Origin: Yamagishiella unicocca | Lineage: Eukaryota; Chlorophyta; Chlorophyceae; Chlamydomonadales; Volvocaceae | Reading direction: 5' to 3' | DNA: 64,000 bases | NCBI GenBank assembly: GCA_003116995.1 | Contig: BDSL01000186.1 | Span: 26,793-90,792 of the forward strand | Shown here: in pieces, positions 10,301-19,107 of the stretch | How the letters are laid out: each line of letters opens with the position of its first letter | How positions within the stretch are numbered: position 1 is the first letter of the stretch | The notes under the pieces: generated by a model | Database searches by the model: none | The model's input: the letters and a program-made list of their open reading frames with translations, nothing else | What the model was told of the DNA's origin: nothing | Made by a program: the position numbers and the translations under genes

Positions 10301-12954
10301 GTGCGGGGGGGAGGGAACTGGTGGGGGGTGGTAACAAAACTGGTTACACGTGCGTGTGTGGGGGGTGAGGAAAGCCCGTCGACTCGGAAGCGGAATAGGA
10401 AACCGGATAAGCCCCCCGCCCATCCGACCTCCCAACCACCTGCCCGGACGCCCCCCAGGTACCACGTGTACGACCTGCAAGTACGGGCCTTCTCCGCCAC
10501 CCTGATGCACCCCGCCGCGGAGCCCTCGGCCCGCCTGCCGCTGGACGAGGTGCGTGCGTGTGTTTGGTTGGGGGGGGAGGGAGCGTGGTAAAGGGGAGGG
10601 GAGGGGGAGGACGGTTGCGGCCGGGCCGAGGCCGGGGCGGGGCGTCCGATCCACGATGTCCCGCCCCCCACGGGGTGTCCTTCGTCCCCCCCCTCCGTTT
10701 CTGCCCTCCGTTCCTATGTCCTGTAACCGGACCTACTCCCCCCCTCCCCCCCAGGCCCTGCCCGTCTTCTGCGCCCTGCAGGAGGACCTGCTGGTCACCG
10801 CACCGCGGGGGAGCACCAGGGTTCCAGGGGGGCCCCGGGGGGGCGGGGAGCCGCCCTCCCTGGCGCCGCTGCTGGTGTGGGACCTGGCGCTTGGGCGGCA
10901 GGTGGCTGAGCTGCAGGTGGGGTGGGGTGGGTAGGGGGGTGGGGGTAGGCGGGTTTGCAGCGGGGCTGGTAGGGCCCTGGTGGCCCCTGTATGGGAAGGC
11001 AGCGGGGCGGTGAGGCAGGTGCGCGGGGGGGGCCGGTGAGGCAGGTGTGTGTGGGGGGGCGCCGGTGAGGCAGGTGTGGGGGGGGGCCCTGGGGCCTGAC
11101 AGCCGTGTGCCGTTTGGCAGGTGGGCGGGGGGGTGAAAACGCCCTTGGGGGGGGGGCCGCGGGGTCGAAACACATCGGTACACATCGGTGCAGCGCACCC
11201 TGCGTAGCGCAGCGGGCTGCGGCATCACCCCACGGCTTCGTCGCCGCCAGGCAGCTGCCGCCGCCGCCGCCGCCGCATGTACGGCAACCTAGCGGGGCCC
11301 CGATGCTGTCGGCCGTGCAGGTGACGTCAGGCGGCTGGGCGGCACTCCCGCCCGCTGCACCCCCAGGGGACGCACACGCCGCCACACCCGCGACCACCGC
11401 CGCCACCACCGCCGGCGCGCGCCGCCGCCTGGCGGCTGCGCTGCACACGGCATCCGTACGGCAGTTCGTCAGCATGTCGTCCTCGGCCGACGGCACTCGC
11501 CTCTACCTGCTGGACTGCGGCCGTCAGCTGTGGATCCTGGATCTGGCGGCGGAGCAGGCGATGGTGGCGGCGGCGGTGGCGGCGGCCCCCCCTGCTGCTA
11601 CTGCTGCTGCTACTGCTACTGCTACTGCTACTGCTGCTGCCGGCGGCTCGGGCGGGCCGGGCCCTCAGCGGGCGGCTGAAGCGGCAGGCGGGCGGGGGAG
11701 GCGGCTGAGTCGTGGTGCGGCGCCAGTTGCGGCGCCAGTTGCGGCGCTGCAGGAGGAGGCGGGGCAGGAGGAGGCGGGGCAGGAGGAGGCGGGGCAGGAG
11801 GAGGCGGGGCAGGAGGAGGCGGGGGGGTCCCCGAGTCAGCCCGCCTTGCAGGTGATTAGTGGGGGGCCGTCGTGGGGTGGGTGGCTCGCGGCCGCCGCCG
11901 TACGACGGCCTCACGGTCTCCGCTGTCTTACGGCGGAGGAGGGGGGCCAGTCTAGAGGGAGGTGTGTTGGCGCACATCCACCACCAGGTGCGACATGCGG
12001 TCAGGGGGTCCAGCCCCCCCGCGGGGTTGTGGCGAGGCAGCCTGCCGGCGCTGTGTCGCTCGGGGGCCTCGGGGGCAGCGAGGGGGGCGCGGGCTCCCCC
12101 GTTCTACTCGCCGCCTAGACCCTTTCCGCCCTCCCTTCCTGTTTCGTGTCACCGGGTCTCCTCGCCCCCCCGCACCCCGGTGCTGTGCGCCCCACACTAC
12201 AGCCCACTCATTTCTTATCCTTTGTCTCCGCTGCACCCAACGCCGTCGAGTCAGTTTCTGCGGCCTTCAACCCTAGTCGTGTAGCCTGCGCGCGCGTCCA
12301 GGTGTCCTAAGCCTACGCATCAGCTACACTTCCCGTGTCGAGAAACCGGTCCTTTTCTGCCCCCCCTCCCCCCCCCCCGTCGCGTCCGTCTGTGTGGCCG
12401 TCCAGTAGCATGCGCGCGCGTTCCGAAGTAGGAAGGCTATGCACCCACTCCATTACCCCAGTCGAGTTACCGGTTTTTTAACTTGTAACCCCCCCCCCCG
12501 GCCGCAGGTGTGGTGCAACGGGCAGCCCTGCCGCCAGGCTGCAGCCGCCGTCACCGGCATCAACCCCGCCGCCGCCGCCGCCGTCGCGTACAACGGCACC
12601 GATGACGACGCCAGGCGCGGCGGCGCGCCACCTATGCCGTACATCTGCGACTGGCCGTACGGCAACCTTGGCTGCCGGTTGCGGCTGGAGTGGCTGGTGG
12701 TGTCGCACTCGGAGGCGGCGGCGCAGCAGCTGCAGGGAGGGGCCGGGGGCGGCGGGGAGGGGCCGGGGGGGGAACTGGCGGGGGCGGGGGGCGGCCCGGG
12801 CGGCCAGCCTGCCTCGGAGGCGGGGGCTGGCGCCCGGCTCGCCGGCGGTGCGGGGGTGGAGCCGTCGCGAGGTGTCGGCGCCAGCCTGGGCGGCCTGGGT
12901 CTGGACGCGAACCCGCTGTGGATGTGGCGGGAGGTGCGCTGGCGCGGCGGCTGA
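4489..12954 (+). CDS. F-box / WD-repeat protein
   Basis: Exons: 4489-5145, 5646-5858, 6362-7505, 7956-8053, 8489-8590, 9084-9148, 9415-9499, 9848-9891, 10459-10549, 10755-10916, 11255 to about 11851, a small exon ending 11987, and 12507-12954 (stop TGA). About 1,280 residues. The first 210 residues are low-complexity Ala/Gly/Pro. An F-box follows across the exon 1/2 junction: 'LQDLPAEVLLQ' then 'VCDHLPLAACCGALPAACR'. Exon 3 carries polyGln runs and 'WYDEVYELMYGLIEEERE'. WD-type blades are read in exon 4 ('GHTRGVRDIA' ... 'NRLIVWELQ'), exons 7-8 ('LRITPN' + 'GRWLILAT'), exon 10 ('PLLVWDLALG') and exon 11 ('LYLLDCGRQLWILDL'). The likely role, by family, is substrate receptor of an SCF ubiquitin ligase; the target is unknown. 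Exon 11 also has five EEAGQ repeats. The join between exon 11 and the exon ending 11987 does not resolve in phase by eye. Confidence 0.75.
5521..5620 (+). repeat. Dispersed intronic element, family 1 (copy)
   Basis: Copy in intron 1 of the F-box gene: 'CCAGTAGCCAGCGCGCG', 'GTCCAGGTGTCCCGAAGCC', 'TATGCACCAG', 'GAGTAACCGGTTCTTTCC' and a C-run. The C-rich end runs towards the exon 2 acceptor at 5645, in direct orientation. Confidence 0.75.
7655..7830 (+). repeat. Dispersed intronic element, family 2 (copy A)
   Basis: This stretch in intron 3 of the F-box gene aligns over about 170 bp with the reverse complement of 51345-51520. Shared words include 'CGTTTTCTTTT', 'CTCCACAGGTTTGC', 'TGCTCCAGCATGCGCCCACA', 'TCCGMCGACCATGC' and 'CACCACCACCCCG'. 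It also ends with the family 1 motif GTGTCACCGGTTT. It is direct relative to the host gene. Confidence 0.7.
8333..8430 (+). repeat. Dispersed intronic element, family 1 (copy)
   Basis: Copy in intron 4 of the F-box gene: 'CCAGTAGCATGCGCGCGCG', 'TCCAGGTGTCC', 'ACATGCACCCACCCATTCCC', 'GTCGAGTCAACGGCTC', then C-rich DNA up to the acceptor at 8488. Confidence 0.75.
9021..9065 (+). repeat. 10-bp tandem repeat CCCGTACACC x about 4.5
   Basis: CCCGTACACC repeats without change from 9021 to 9065, in F-box intron 5, about 20 bp before the acceptor of exon 6 (9083). Confidence 0.9.
9318..9357 (+). repeat. (CCA)n microsatellite, about 13 copies
   Basis: Uninterrupted CCA triplets at 9318-9357 in intron 6 of the F-box gene. 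The polyPro/Thr/His reading frames across it are artefacts. Confidence 0.9.
9977..10056 (-). tRNA. trnL-AAG: tRNA-Leu (anticodon AAG)
   Basis: The minus strand folds as a class II tRNA of 80 nt. The acceptor is GGCATGG pairing with CCATGTC (one G-U) plus discriminator A. The D arm contains GCCGAGTGGTCTAAGGC. The anticodon arm is CAGGA-TTAAGGC-TCCTG, giving anticodon AAG. An 11-nt variable region and a T arm GCAGG-TTCAAAT-CCTGC follow. The GCCGAGTGGTCTAAGGC block and discriminator A are typical of eukaryotic tRNA-Leu. It has no intron and lies antisense inside intron 9892-10458 of the F-box/WD gene. Confidence 0.93.
11757..11822 (+). repeat. Coding 15-bp tandem repeat (EEAGQ x about 5)
   Basis: The unit GAGGAGGCGGGGCAG repeats about five times in exon 11 of the F-box gene and translates as EEAGQ. 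It lies in a disordered stretch after the last clear WD blade. Confidence 0.9.
12272..12500 (+). repeat. Two adjacent copies of dispersed intronic element, family 1
   Basis: Copy one covers about 12272-12380 ('GTGTAGCCTGCGCGCGCG', 'TCCAGGTGTCCTAAGCC', 'GAGAAACCGGTCC', C-run). Copy two covers 12400-12500 ('CCAGTAGCATGCGCGCGCG', 'GGCTATGCACCCACTCC', 'GTCGAGTTACCGG', C-run). The C-run of copy two lies directly before the acceptor 'GGCCGCAG' at 12499-12506 and so forms the pyrimidine tract of the last F-box exon. Confidence 0.75.
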
Positions 12955-14335
12955 GAGGCGGCGACGACTGGCGCGAGGGGGGGGGGCTGGAGCATGAAAG
13001 CCGGTTACGCGACATGGATAGTATAGCTGGCGCATTGTCTTACGACAGGGTGGGGGGCGTGAGCGAGCTAGCTCGAGTCGGCATCGGCACTGCGTTAGCT
13101 ACGATTGGTCGCGTTCGTTTACGAGGGCCTGTTTCGGTTATTGGCGCCGAGGGGGTGGAGTCGTTGCACGGCGAGCCCACCAGGGCCCACCAGACCTCGG
13201 CTTATGAATTGGGGATGGGCGATCTGCGACGCTGTGGGGACAGCGCGAAATGGAAATCGCAATCGGGATTTGAGGTTTGGGAATTTCATCGGAATTGAGG
13301 GATGGATGGATGGATGGATGGATGGATGGATGGTTGGAGAGAAAGAGGGGGGAGGGGAAACGCCGGAGCGCGACGAGGCGCGACGCCGGGGTGGGCTGGC
13401 GGTCGGCCAGGTGCAAAGTGAGGCGCTAGGGGCGGGCGGCGGGTGGTCGCGCGCGCCTTGCAGAAACGTCGGCGCCCGGCGCTGTATGCCTTCTTATGCA
13501 ATTGGCGTTGCCTCCTGGAGCGCTGGACGTCCCGGGCGGTAGACGGTTGGCATGCATGGTGCATGGCTGTGTGTGACCACGGCGCGGACGTGGGCACAGG
13601 ACTCTGTGACGATACTGTTATAAGTGTCGCTGTTGTAATTAGATTCGTTGGGAAAGGCACGTGCACCATGAGTGCACATGTGCTGTTGGTATGGCTGGTT
13701 GTGCCGCCGTATGCAGGCCCCCCCACTCGGGGTAACCCGCATAATTCCGCTTTCAGATGTGGCAGTACAGCAATGCCAGCGCATATGAAGATTCTGCGCC
13801 AAAATACCGCAAACGGGAATAATCTGTCGCGTTTCGGCGTGATAGTAGGCAACAAGTGGGAGTTTAGCAATGCGTTTACTTTTTAAACCGCTGTGGTAGT
13901 GAGAAATATTTCCTTGTTTTATGTCTTTCGCGGCTCTAGTTGAGCTTTACGCCCAGGAGCGCACAAAACGCCAGGCCTGTGGCAAGCAGTTGGCAAGGGA
14001 CGACAAGGCCGGTGGACATTTGAGCCACCGTTGTGGCAAAGTTGTCAAGGCGGACATTGTCTATTGGTCTACCGTAGAATCTGGCAAGTGAAGATGCTGG
14101 TAGCCTACGGGAAAAAGCGTACAGTACGGCGCCTCACATGGAGCAGAGTATCATGGGTGCCTTGCGCCCCACATGCTTATGTTACAACGCACGACGTTAC
14201 TGTTGACCATCATTTGTCCGGGCAGCAGTATTGCTCGCATCCTCAGCCCTTCACTTTGTCACTGGTGGCAGCACTGTGGGGAGGGCAGTCAGCTGCTCGA
14301 AGCCTTGGCAGCTTTACACGAAGAAGAAGTCAAAG
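12955..14335. other. Intergenic: F-box 3' flank and bHLH 5' flank
   Basis: No convincing gene. A family 1 terminal motif (reversed: GCCGGTTACGCGACATGG) lies at 13001-13018. A (GGAT)n microsatellite of about nine units is at 13300-13333. A TGTAA at 13634-13638 could be the F-box poly(A) signal, though it is about 680 bp after the stop. The open frame at 13443-13886 has no recognisable domain and is not called. Confidence 0.5.
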
Positions 14336-17300
14336 ATGGCTGATGCGCTGGACTTCGGACTCGGCGATTCCCACTATGTCTTTACGGACAGGGAGCTGAA
14401 CGAGCTATTGGGCGTAATTGAGCAGAAGGCGGCTGGCGCCGAGCCGGAGCTGGACGTTCTCGACTTTTTCCGCACGGAGGGCAAAGAACCACTGGCATTA
14501 CAAGTGAGGGTTGCAGAACGGTTGGCCTTAGGCGACCTTGTATTCCGACACTTACGGCGCAACCCTCGCTTCCACGTTTTCTTGTGTTGCCACGATCATC
14601 CTCGCAGTTCCAACCACGTTCTCACAAGGATCACACACTGGAGCAAAGTATTACCTCTATAAAGCAGGAGGACCTGCCGGTTAGCGCCCTGTCTTCGGCT
14701 CTGGCCTCACCGGTTGACACACCGGCTCTGCAGCAAGCCGGCCCAGATCAGCCATACCTCTCAAGCAGTGCGGCAGAAATATCTATACTGCCGATGCCGA
14801 ACGCAACGGCGCTTCAGGCGTTCGCGCTGCCTGGGACCATGGTCGGCGCAAATACAACGCCGTTTACGTCAACTCTTGTGGCTTGCCATCCCGGTCCGTC
14901 TCTAACGCAACCTGCTCAGTCACAGCCACTATCACAACTTCTTCCGATAGCTGCCTCTCCGATGCACCTGGCAAGGTTCCCGTCGGTGCCGATAAACAGT
15001 AAACGTAAGTTTTAATTGCTCAGGTCGCATGCCGAACGCAAGCCCCTAACCAGCCTTGAAACATCGATAGGTTCGGAAATGGGGTGGCGATGGAAGTTGC
15101 TTCGTCACCTCGTGCGTCTAGGCGCGAGGGGTGGGGCGCGCGGTTCCAGGCCTCCCCAGCCCCCCTCATACCCCGGAGCCGCGCCGTGGTGTAGTGACTC
15201 AGCAAGCAGCCAGCTGAAGCAACCGACCCAGACCCAGCACAGCAGCCCAATCTGCTCGCCCCGTCTGCGCCGTCTCCTTGCTGATGTCCGGCCTGCTGCC
15301 GCCATTACCCGCAACCGCTGCTGCTGTCGTGCAGTGGCCGCAGCGGCATGCCAGGCCCATACCCGGCCCCAGTTAGGACGCAACGCCAGGCCCCGCCGCC
15401 GCAGCCTTCCCTCCCGACACCTCCTCCTCCTCCCGGCCCCCTCCGCCCTCCTCGCCCTCCTCCCACCCCCCACTCACATCTTCCTCCTCCCGCCCCCTCC
15501 CCCCCCAGCCTCCGCCAGCCAGCAGGCGCTGCTCGAGTCCAAGGGCCAGATCAGCCACTCCACGGTGGAGAAGCAGCGCCGTGACCGCATCAACTCGCTC
15601 ATAGACGAGGTGGGCGGGGGGGAGACGGGGGGGCTGCTTGGCTGGCTCCTCCCATGGCGTCTCGGCGGGGGCGGCTAAGGGGTGGGACCAACCGCCGCCC
15701 TAGACCCGGGTCGCTCACTCCGCCCCTCCAGGGCGGGCCCCCTCCCGGCCCCTCCCCCCGCCGCGTCGTTACCTCCCCCCCCCTCCCCCCTGTCCTGTCC
15801 ATGTCGCGTAAACGTGGTTCTGCCCCCCCCCTTCCCCTGTGCAGCTTCGCGAGCTGGTCCCCCCGCAGCAGCGCTCCAACAACGGCCCCACCAGCGGCGA
15901 GGGCCTGGAGGCGCGGCGGCCCAAGCACGTGGTGCTGGCGGACACCATCCAGCTGCTCAAGCACCTGCAGCAAAAGGTGGGGGGGGGGGCGCGCGGGCAG
16001 GGGGGGAGGCAGGGGTGAGGCAGGGGTGAGGCAGGGGGTGGGGCAGGTAGCGGAGGGGCTCGTGGTGGTCGGAGATGCATATCATCGGGTGCGGGTGCGG
16101 GTGTACACGGAAAGAAGCAAATGGCAAGGAAGGGCTGTCGAACCCAGATGTGGTGCAGGGTTGAGTCCAGGGGGGGAGCACGTGGCCCTGCTCGCCCCCC
16201 CCGGTCTCGCACACACATATGTCGCTGCGGCCTCGGCTGCTGCGACGCCTCCCCTGGAGTGCAGCGGAGTGGCCTCCGCCTCACCTGCCGTACGCCACCT
16301 CATCCCCTCCCCGCCCCGCCCCCGCAGCTCCAAGTGAACGTGGTGGACCAGAACGGCTACCACCACCTGCAGGGCCTCAAGATGCAAGAGGACGACACAG
16401 CCAACTCGGAGGGCAAGAGCAAGGGCTCGTCAAGGCAAGACAGCCGGCAGGCGGGGGGGGGTGTACAAGAGAATCAGCCGGCTGGATGGGGGGGGAAGAG
16501 GAGGGAGGGGGAAAGGCGGGGAGGGGTGGAGGGCGGGGCACGGGGGGGGGGGTATAAGGAAGGGAGGGCGGTGGGCGGCCCCTGCCATCCCCTGCATGCG
16601 GCACCAGCGAGCGGGGCCCGGGTGGCTGCAGCCGGGGGCACTGCACCGGGGGCGTTACGTGCCCGCACCACACCACACCACACCACACCACACCACACCA
16701 CACCACACCACACCACACCACACCACACCACACCACACCACACCACACCACACCACACCACACCACACCACACCACACCACACCACACCACACCACACCA
16801 CACCACACCACACCGCACCGCACCGCACCACACCACACCACACCACACCACACCACACCACACCACAGGGCGCCGTGAGGGTTGGAGACGTACCGCCGGA
16901 TGAAAGCTGACTCGGACGGCCGGACCCCCTCCGGAGCCACAAACTCATCTTCGCCCGCCCGCTGGCCCGCCCTCCCTCCCTGCAGCCAAGAGGACGTCGA
17001 AATGGCGGGCGCGCCGCAGATGCCCCACGTGAGTTACCACGGCGGAGCCGTACTGGGGGGTTGTACTGTCCGTACTACTGGAACTGCGGCTGCCGGTGCC
17101 GTGTGCGGGGGTAATCGCCGACTTTCGTCTCCCTCACTCCCCCCACCTCACTCCCCCCTCCCACCCCCCGCCATGTCCCTGCTGCCGGGCTGCGTGGTCC
17201 CCCCCTGGTCCCCCTGGTCCCCTCAGATCCCCTGCCAGATGACCATGACCTCGGGGGTCACTGTGGAGCGGGGACCCGACTGCTACTACGTCCAGGTGCG

Positions 17301-19107
17301 CCTGGAGGGGGGAGGGGGGGTTGCAATAAAAGGACCGGTAACGCGACTGGGGAAATGCTTGACTTGGAACAAAGTAAAACATGCAGGAGCGGCGGTAATC
17401 GGATCCACGCGACAAACGGAACGGTGTCCAGCTGCCGCAACGCAGCCACCTCTCTTACGCAAGTACCTGGCCTCGGCCATACCTCTGAACGGAAACGATA
17501 CATGCCAAACTACATTTGCAGAGTTTGAAGCTCTAAAAAGAAACTTGTGAAGGAAGGAGGGGAAGGGGAGCCCGTGGACGAGGAAGCCGAGTAGGAAGGC
17601 GTTTGGGACACACGTTTGAAGATGCATGTTGGAGGGCTCGGTTGAGCGAACAAAGTCCGGAGGTCGGAAGTGGACCCGGGTGTGAGGGCGGCTCGGCCAG
17701 GAGGGCCAAGTCGTATCGCGCCGCCGTAAGGGTCCGGAAAACACACACACACACACACACACGAACACCCGTATGCCCGCAGACAAAAACGCAAGCGTAC
17801 AGACAATTCGCTAGGAACAATGTCCCCCTACCCAGCCGTCGAACGCATCCGGTCAGCGCCCAGAGCGGGCGGTGATGGCGATCGGCGCGAAGCATGCGGG
17901 CAGGGGGCACCGGCGGGCGCGTCAGCACGTACATGCATGTAGAGACCGACTGGGTGGGCAGGGGCCGAAGCAACGAAGAAGCCCCGGCGGCGCGGCGAAA
18001 GAGGAGTCGGTGGAGCGTATGCTTGATGCTCGCTTAGGAATGTACGGAGCGGCGGCGTACGGCGGTGTACGGCGGCTAAAATCAGTAGAAGATTGGTCGC
18101 GAAGATGGGGGGGGGGCAGCAGGGGGGGGGACCTCGAGGTGCGCGGCCGGGTGCAGCGAAGAGCGAGCAGCCAGGACTGCAGTGGTGGCTCAGGCGGGGG
18201 GGTGAGATAGGCACCGGGCGGGAGGAGGGATCCCAGCCGGCAGGGGGGGCAGTAGCGCGGTTTGCTAGGCTGCTGCTGCCCCCTCCCCCCTCCCCTCCCC
18301 CCGCCTACCTACATCCCCGCCCCCCCCCACGGGTCTCCCACGCACCCCCCCCGGCCCCCGCAGGTCAAGTGCCGCGACCGCAAGGGCCTGCTGTCCGACA
18401 TCATCAACTCCCTCAGGCAGCTCCCGCTCGAGGTAGGCAGCAGCTCGGGGCGTTGATCTGCCGCCCCGCCCGACACCAGCTTGCGGGAGCGCCGTTGCCT
18501 GCAGCTGACGCAGCGGCTCTTGACTGCTGGCTCAGTGCCCCCCCCCACACACACACATACATAGCTGCTGTGCGCACTGCGTTGCGGCCGCCTCCCCTAC
18601 CCTGCAGCTGCCCGGAGGGGGGGGTAGCTCCCCGGGGGGGGGGCAGCGCCGTGCCTCACCCCCTGCTCGCTGCGGTGCGCGCACTGCATCATCCCGCCGG
18701 GGTGTGTGTGCTGGCAGCACCAGCTGCTCAGCCCCGAACTGGTGGCCAGGTTCACGCGGGTGGGCTTCATGGCGGCCGACAGGGCGCCTGTCCCTCTAGT
18801 CACCACCACCACCATAATACGAAACACAAAACACACCTCCGTGCTCCACAGGGTGTTGCGGCGTTGTCGGTAAGGCGGTCCGCACCTCCCCCCCACGCAC
18901 CTCCCGCCCCCCCGCTTCCGCCTCCGCCCCCAGATCCGCACCGCCGCCGTGACGACCACCAACGGCACCGTGCGCGACGTGTTCGAGGTGCAGCTGGACG
19001 ACTCGTCGCTGAGCCCCGAGGAGCTGCAGAACCTGGTGCACGACGCGCTGTTCCAGCAGCACATCGTGACGTACGACAGCACGGCGGGGAAGCGCCCGCG
19101 CGCATGA
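14336..19107 (+). CDS. bHLH transcription factor with C-terminal ACT-like domain
   Basis: Exons: 14336-14503, 14608-15004, 15509-15609, 15845-15976, 16328-16434, 16986-17028, 17227-17295, 18364-18432, 18934-19107. They sum to 1,260 nt (419 aa) in continuous phase. The N terminus is 'MADALDFGLGDSHYVF', followed by a Ser/Pro/Gln-rich stretch that may be an activation region. The bHLH spans about residues 200-268: basic part 'SHSTVEKQRRDRINSLI' with His-Glu-Arg at basic positions 5-9-13 (the E-box-binding type), a loop of about 20 residues, and helix 2 'VVLADTIQLLKHLQQK'. The last 120 residues fit an ACT fold: 'DCYYVQVKCRDRKGLLSDI', 'VTTTNGTVRDVFEVQLD', 'SPEELQNLVHDALFQ'. bHLH plus C-terminal ACT-like domain is a known plant arrangement, where ACT mediates dimerisation. 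The target genes are unknown. An alternative exon 2 start at 14629 is also in frame. Confidence 0.85.
16435..16985 (+). other. GC-AG intron of the bHLH gene holding a (CACAC) pentanucleotide array
   Basis: Exon 5 needs to end in phase 2 to join the next exon. The GT dinucleotides at 16461 and 16463 do not give this, but 'TCAAG|GCAAGA' at 16434/16435 does and matches the usual GC-AG donor consensus. The joined reading is 'KGSSSQEDVEMAG'. Confidence 0.6.
16667..16868 (+). repeat. Pentanucleotide microsatellite (CACAC/ACCAC), about 40 copies
   Basis: About 200 bp of CACAC units with a short GCACC variant block near 16815-16829, inside the GC-AG intron. Both strands are open in several frames only because the unit has no stop codon. 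Confidence 0.95.
17741..17763 (+). repeat. (AC)n microsatellite
   Basis: About 11 AC dinucleotides just upstream of family 3 copy A, within the bHLH intron. Confidence 0.9.
17770..18130 (+). repeat. Dispersed repeat, family 3 (copy A)
   Basis: Lies in the bHLH intron 17296-18363 and matches the reverse complement of 53810-54155 over most of its length, with indels. Shared words: 'ATGCCCGCAGACAA', 'AGAGCGGGCGGTGATGGCG', 'CGCGAAGCATGCGGGCAGGG', 'GCGGCGCGGCGAAAGAG', 'GTACGGCGG'. Similarity also shows in one translated frame ('MPADKNA', 'ERAVMA', 'AKHAGRG', 'GVRRL'), but neither copy is an intact gene. A decayed transposon is possible. Confidence 0.7.

Noticed and set aside
16461..16940. Long His/Thr/Pro and Val/Trp/Cys frames
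   Set aside because: Created by the CACAC pentanucleotide array within a bHLH intron.
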